Below are positions 60,716 through 64,000 of a DNA stretch of 64,000 nt, one piece after another; the stretch's first letter is position 1; every line of letters begins with the position of its first letter. Origin of the DNA: Bog-756 sp963769765 (lineage in GTDB: Bacteria; Actinomycetota; Acidimicrobiia; Acidimicrobiales; RAAP-2). The notes beneath the pieces were generated by a model that saw nothing but the letters and a program-made list of their open reading frames with translations, searched no databases and was not told the DNA's origin. The position numbers and the translations under genes were made by a program. Location: contig CAVYNA010000006.1 of assembly GCA_963769765.1 (NCBI GenBank), forward strand, positions 248,001 to 312,000, in the 5' to 3' direction.

Positions 60716-61999
60716 GTGGCGAAATTCGGAGACGGTGGCGATCTTGTGAAGTGCAGCTTCTGCGGTAAGTCGCAGAAGCAGGTGAAGAAGCTCATCGCCG
60801 GACCCGGCGTCTACATCTGCGACGAGTGCATCGAGCTCTGCAACGACATCATCGCCGAGGAGCTCGCCGACTCGACCGAGCTGACCTTCGAGGAGCTCCC
60901 GAAGCCGAAGGAGATCTACGAGTTCCTGAACGACTACGTCATCGGTCAGGAGTACGCGAAGAAGATCCTCTCGGTCGCCGTCTACAACCACTACAAACGG
61001 GTCCAGGCCGGCAACAGCGGAGCGCACGACAGCGACGTCGAGCTTGCGAAGTCGAACATCTTGCTGCTCGGACCGACCGGGTGTGGCAAGACCCTGCTCG
61101 CGCAGACGCTGGCCCGGATGCTCAACGTGCCCTTCGCGATCGCGGACGCCACGGCGCTGACCGAAGCGGGCTACGTCGGCGAGGACGTCGAGAACATCCT
61201 CCTCAAGCTCATCCAGGCCGCGGACTACGACGTGAAGCGCGCGGAGACGGGCATCATCTACATCGACGAGATCGACAAGATCGCCCGGAAGTCGGAGAAC
61301 CCGTCGATCACCCGTGACGTGTCCGGCGAAGGCGTCCAGCAGGCCCTGCTCAAGATCCTCGAGGGCACGACCGCCTCCGTGCCACCCCAAGGGGGCCGCA
61401 AGCACCCCCATCAGGAATTCATCCAGATCGACACCACCAACATCCTCTTCATCTGCGGCGGCGCGTTCGCCGGCGTCGACGCCATCATCGAGAACCGGAT
61501 CGGCCGCAAGGGCATGGGGTTCCGGGCCGAAGTGCGCAAGGCGTCCGAGCGGGACGACTCGGAGCTGCTCCGGCTGGTCCTCCCCGAGGACCTCATGAAG
61601 TTCGGGTTGATCCCCGAGTTCATCGGTCGCCTCCCCGTGGTCGGCGCCGTCTCGCACCTCTACAAGGACGCGCTCATCCGCATCCTCGTCGAGCCGAAGA
61701 ACGCGCTCACCCGGCAGTACCGACGGGTCTTCGAGCTCGATCGAGTCGAGCTCGAGTTCACCGATGACGCGCTCGAGGCCGTCGCGGAGCAGGCGCTGTT
61801 GCGCGGCACGGGAGCCCGTGGGCTGCGCGCCATCCTCGAAGAGGTCCTCCTCGAGGTGATGTACGACCTGCCGAGCCGCACCGACATCTCCAAGTGCGTC
61901 GTCGACCGCGCGGTCGTGCTCGACAAGGTCCACCCGACGTTGGTCCCCCTCAACAGCCCGCCGGCCAAGTCCACGCGGAGCCGACGAGCCGCCTCGTAG
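60716..61999 (+). CDS. clpX: ClpX ATPase, ClpP specificity subunit
   Basis: A 427-residue AAA+ unfoldase. The N-terminal zinc domain uses Cys13, Cys16, Cys35 and Cys38. Walker A is GPTGCGKT (119-126), Walker B IIYIDEIDKI (Asp184/Glu185), the pore loop lies in AGYVGEDVEN, and the IGF-type ClpP-docking loop region reads IGRKGMGFRAEV. Sensor 2 is in GTGARGLRAILEE. GTG 60716 is preceded by an AGAGGA-type site. It recognises tagged proteins and feeds them to ClpP. Confidence 0.98.
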   Translation: MAKFGDGGDLVKCSFCGKSQKQVKKLIAGPGVYICDECIELCNDIIAEELADSTELTFEELPKPKEIYEFLNDYVIGQEYAKKILSVAVYNHYKRVQAGNSGAHDSDVELAKSNILLLGPTGCGKTLLAQTLARMLNVPFAIADATALTEAGYVGEDVENILLKLIQAADYDVKRAETGIIYIDEIDKIARKSENPSITRDVSGEGVQQALLKILEGTTASVPPQGGRKHPHQEFIQIDTTNILFICGGAFAGVDAIIENRIGRKGMGFRAEVRKASERDDSELLRLVLPEDLMKFGLIPEFIGRLPVVGAVSHLYKDALIRILVEPKNALTRQYRRVFELDRVELEFTDDALEAVAEQALLRGTGARGLRAILEEVLLEVMYDLPSRTDISKCVVDRAVVLDKVHPTLVPLNSPPAKSTRSRRAAS

Positions 62000-62063
62000 G
62001 CTGCACGCCGATCGGGGTGGCGGGCGTCGGGTCCCTGCCGAACCCCGTGGGGCGCCGACTGTG

Positions 62064-63380
62064 ATGTTCGACGACCTCCCCTCCGCCCTCGACTGGCTCG
62101 ATTCGCACATCGACTTCGAGTCGAAGATGCCGGAGCGTCGCGACCTCCCGACCCTCGAGCGCATGGTCGAGCTCATGGACGTCCTCGGCGACCCGCAGAC
62201 CTCCGCTCCGGCACTGCACATCACGGGCACCAACGGGAAGGGCTCGACCGCTGCGATGGTGACGTCGTTGTGCGCGGCTCGTGGGCTGACCGTGGGCACC
62301 TACACCAGCCCGAACCTTGCCAGGGTCAATGAGCGGATCTCGCGGAACGGTGAGCCCATCGACGACGCGGCATTCACCGAAGTGCTCGAGACGCTCGCGC
62401 GAGTCGAGCCGCTGCTGGCGGATCGCCCGACCCGTTTCGAGCTGCTGACCGCCGCGGCCTATCTCTGGTTCGCAGACGAAGCGGTCGACGTGGCCGTGGT
62501 CGAGGTCGGCCTCGGCGGCAAGTGGGACTGCACCAACGTGATCGACGGGTCCGTCGCGGTGATCACCAACATCAGCTACGACCACACCGACGTGCTCGGT
62601 CCGACGCTCGAGGACATCGCATCGGACAAGGTCGGCATCGTGAAGCCGGGGAGCAGGGTGGTGATCGGGGAGACCGATCCACGGCTCGCCGCCCTGCTCT
62701 CGGCCCGGGCCATCGAGGCCGGAGCCGAGGAGGTCTGGTTGGCGGGGAACGACTTCGGATTGACGGCCAACCGGCTCGCCGTGGGCGGGCGGCTCATCGA
62801 CGTGTACACGCCGAACGGCGCCTATGGCGAGCTGTTGGTCCCACTCCACGGGGCCCATCAAGGCGACAACGCGGCGTGCGCCATCGCGTCGGTCGAGGCG
62901 TTCTTCGGCGGGCCGCTCGACGCGGAGCTCGTCGACGCCGCATTCGCGTCGGTGTCGGTACCAGGCCGGCTCGAGGTCGTCGGGCGGCATCCGCTGGTCG
63001 TCGTGGACGGCGCGCACAATGCGGCCGGCATGGAGGTGCTCGCCCGCTCGCTCGTGGAGGAGTTCGGCGGAGAAGGTGATGCGATCGCGGTGGTCGGCAT
63101 GCTCACCGGCCGCGATCCGGTGGCGATGCTCGAGTCGTTGCTCACCGCGGGCGTCCGCCGGGCGATCGCGTGCGCGCCACGTTCTCCACGCGCGCTCCCG
63201 GCGACGGTTGTCGCGGAAGCGGCGTCGGGGCTCGGGATGGCAGTCGAGATCGTCGACGCGCCCGCCGACGCGGTCGCGGCGGCGATCGCCAGGTCCGGGC
63301 CAGAAGATCGCGTGATCGTGTGCGGCTCGCTCTATGTCGTCGCTGATGCGCGCCGGCTGCTCGGCGCGGCCGCCTCCTGA
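62064..63380 (+). CDS. folC: Folylpolyglutamate synthase/dihydrofolate synthase
   Basis: A 438-residue Mur-ligase-fold enzyme. The P-loop is ITGTNGKGST, the omega loop TYTSPNLARVNERI, the Mg/ATP segment VEVGLGGKWDCTNVI with NISYDHTDVLG, and the C-terminal domain motif VDGAHNAAGMEVLARSL. It adds glutamate to folates and, in bifunctional forms, makes dihydrofolate. ATG 62064 (GTG 62061 just before it). In many actinobacteria valS lies between clpX and folC; here only 64 bp separate them and no valS remnant is seen. Confidence 0.95.
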   Translation: MFDDLPSALDWLDSHIDFESKMPERRDLPTLERMVELMDVLGDPQTSAPALHITGTNGKGSTAAMVTSLCAARGLTVGTYTSPNLARVNERISRNGEPIDDAAFTEVLETLARVEPLLADRPTRFELLTAAAYLWFADEAVDVAVVEVGLGGKWDCTNVIDGSVAVITNISYDHTDVLGPTLEDIASDKVGIVKPGSRVVIGETDPRLAALLSARAIEAGAEEVWLAGNDFGLTANRLAVGGRLIDVYTPNGAYGELLVPLHGAHQGDNAACAIASVEAFFGGPLDAELVDAAFASVSVPGRLEVVGRHPLVVVDGAHNAAGMEVLARSLVEEFGGEGDAIAVVGMLTGRDPVAMLESLLTAGVRRAIACAPRSPRALPATVVAEAASGLGMAVEIVDAPADAVAAAIARSGPEDRVIVCGSLYVVADARRLLGAAAS

Positions 63381-63389
63381 TCGCGGCGC

Positions 63390-63418
63390 GACCTCCGTTC
63401 TGACAGCACGGAGGAGGT
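63390..63418 (+). terminator. Hairpin after folC
   Basis: CCTCCGT and ACGGAGG pair with a nine-base loop, and the stem extends by GA/TC-type pairing across a one-base bulge. It lies 10 bp after the folC stop and just before the ndk promoter. Confidence 0.6.
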
Positions 63419-63422
63419 CGGC

Positions 63423-63428
63423 TAGCCT
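63423..63428 (+). promoter_or_regulatory. -10 element for the ndk leaderless transcript
   Basis: TAGCCT lies nine bases before GTG 63438, and no ribosome site is present. Confidence 0.55.
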
Positions 63429-63437
63429 GCGACGCTC

Positions 63438-63848
63438 GTGGGACGCACGTTGGTCATCGCGAAGCCCGACGCCGTCGAGCGCGGCCTCACTGGCGAGATC
63501 GTCGGTCGCATCGAGCGCAAAGGCCTGCGACTCATCGCTGCCGAGCTTCGGACGCTCACCGCGGAGGTGGCGACCCGGCACTACGAGGAGCACGTCGGCA
63601 AGTCGTTCTTCGACGAGCTCGTCACCTTCATCACCCGGTCGCCGGTCCTCGTGATGGTGGTCGAGGGCCCAGACGAGACCTACAAGGTGGTGCGGTCGAT
63701 GATGGGTGCGACGAACCCGGTGGAGGCGGCACCCGGCACCATCCGCGGCGACCTGGCGCTCGAGACCGGTGAGAACCTGGTGCACGGGTCCGACTCGCCG
63801 GAGTCCGCCGCCCGTGAGATCGAGCTCTTCTTTCCCGACCTGGTCTGA
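63438..63848 (+). CDS. ndk: Nucleoside diphosphate kinase
   Basis: A 136-residue Ndk. The phosphorylated His116 is in GENLVHGSDS, the N-terminal strand LVIAKPDAVERGLTGEI is canonical, and MMGATNPVEAAPGTIRGDL binds the nucleotide. It equilibrates nucleoside di- and triphosphates using ATP. The length is standard. It is transcribed from its own promoter after a folC terminator. Confidence 0.97.
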   Translation: MGRTLVIAKPDAVERGLTGEIVGRIERKGLRLIAAELRTLTAEVATRHYEEHVGKSFFDELVTFITRSPVLVMVVEGPDETYKVVRSMMGATNPVEAAPGTIRGDLALETGENLVHGSDSPESAAREIELFFPDLV

Positions 63849-63950
63849 GCCGACGGGGCCGTCCGCCGGTGGTGGCGGTGCGGCGCAATCGAAGGCGACC
63901 ACCATGAAGACCCCGGCAAGGGCGGCCTTGTGCCGCACGGGCGATTCCCC

Positions 63951-63956
63951 TAGCCT
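63951..63956 (+). promoter_or_regulatory. Candidate -10 for a gene beyond the window
   Basis: TAGCCT near the right edge has the same form as the ndk element. No start codon with a sensible frame follows within the remaining 44 bases, so the gene it serves is outside. The 152 bases after ndk hold nothing else I can support. Confidence 0.35.
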
Positions 63957-64000
63957 TTGGCCCGAGGCCGCCCCCGCGGAGCAGCGCCGGGCGGCGGAGC

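Overview
The window is high-GC DNA packed with genes whose families point to Actinomycetota, most likely an acidimicrobial lineage. Supporting signs are a mycothiol-type DinB/MDMPI protein, an MmpS-like protein, F420/PPOX-type flavoproteins, a P450 with a His-variant [3Fe-4S] ferredoxin, paired FadE-type acyl-CoA dehydrogenases, secreted proteins with 42-residue DGGIFAFG-type repeats, and many start codons 5-12 bases after a TANNNT hexamer (leaderless mRNAs). Placement below phylum is inference. No phage, transposase, integrase or CRISPR array was seen.

Layout. 1-12.7 kb is a CoA-dependent catabolic cluster: acyl-CoA ligase, SDR, P450, ferredoxin, ureohydrolase, thiolase, two acyl-CoA dehydrogenases, VOC protein and a Cys-less thiolase-like protein. 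A KstR-type operator lies between the divergent thiolase and dehydrogenase genes. 12.7-25 kb is a potassium region. A leftward regulatory run (short KdpD-like kinase, second KdpE, full KdpD, KdpE, then a methyltransferase fused to a Mug-type DNA glycosylase) diverges from a rightward run (27-aa microprotein, kdpF, kdpA, kdpB, kdpC). A kinase-less DUF4118 protein converges at its end.

25-35.5 kb holds housekeeping and stress genes: SDR, ArfB, hydrolases, a nitrilase, SurE, an aldose epimerase and an enoyl-CoA hydratase. It includes an erythromycin-esterase gene followed by a phosphoribosyltransferase-hydrolase fusion with a DosR-like box upstream. 35.6-37.9 kb is a poorly coding, apparently lower-GC stretch that ends at the 3' end of tRNA-Lys. 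It contains a frameshifted MmpS-like gene. tRNA-Lys, tRNA-His and tRNA-Arg follow.

38-53.5 kb is mixed: GNAT, HAD, a tightly overlapping diiron protein/SCP2-like/ferredoxin trio, secreted beta-propeller proteins, an orphan ParA with a small Cys-rich partner, DedA, a PAS-GGDEF-EAL protein, tRNA-Pro, Ppx/GppA and a DUF5679 zinc ribbon. 53.7-56.9 kb is a 1075-aa V4R-like/GAF/GGDEF/EAL protein. 57-64 kb is core: glutathione peroxidase, MDMPI-like protein, tig-clpP-clpX (one clpP) and folC-ndk, with no valS between clpX and folC.

All calls come from reading the sequence. Family names rest on recognised motifs, not on database searches.
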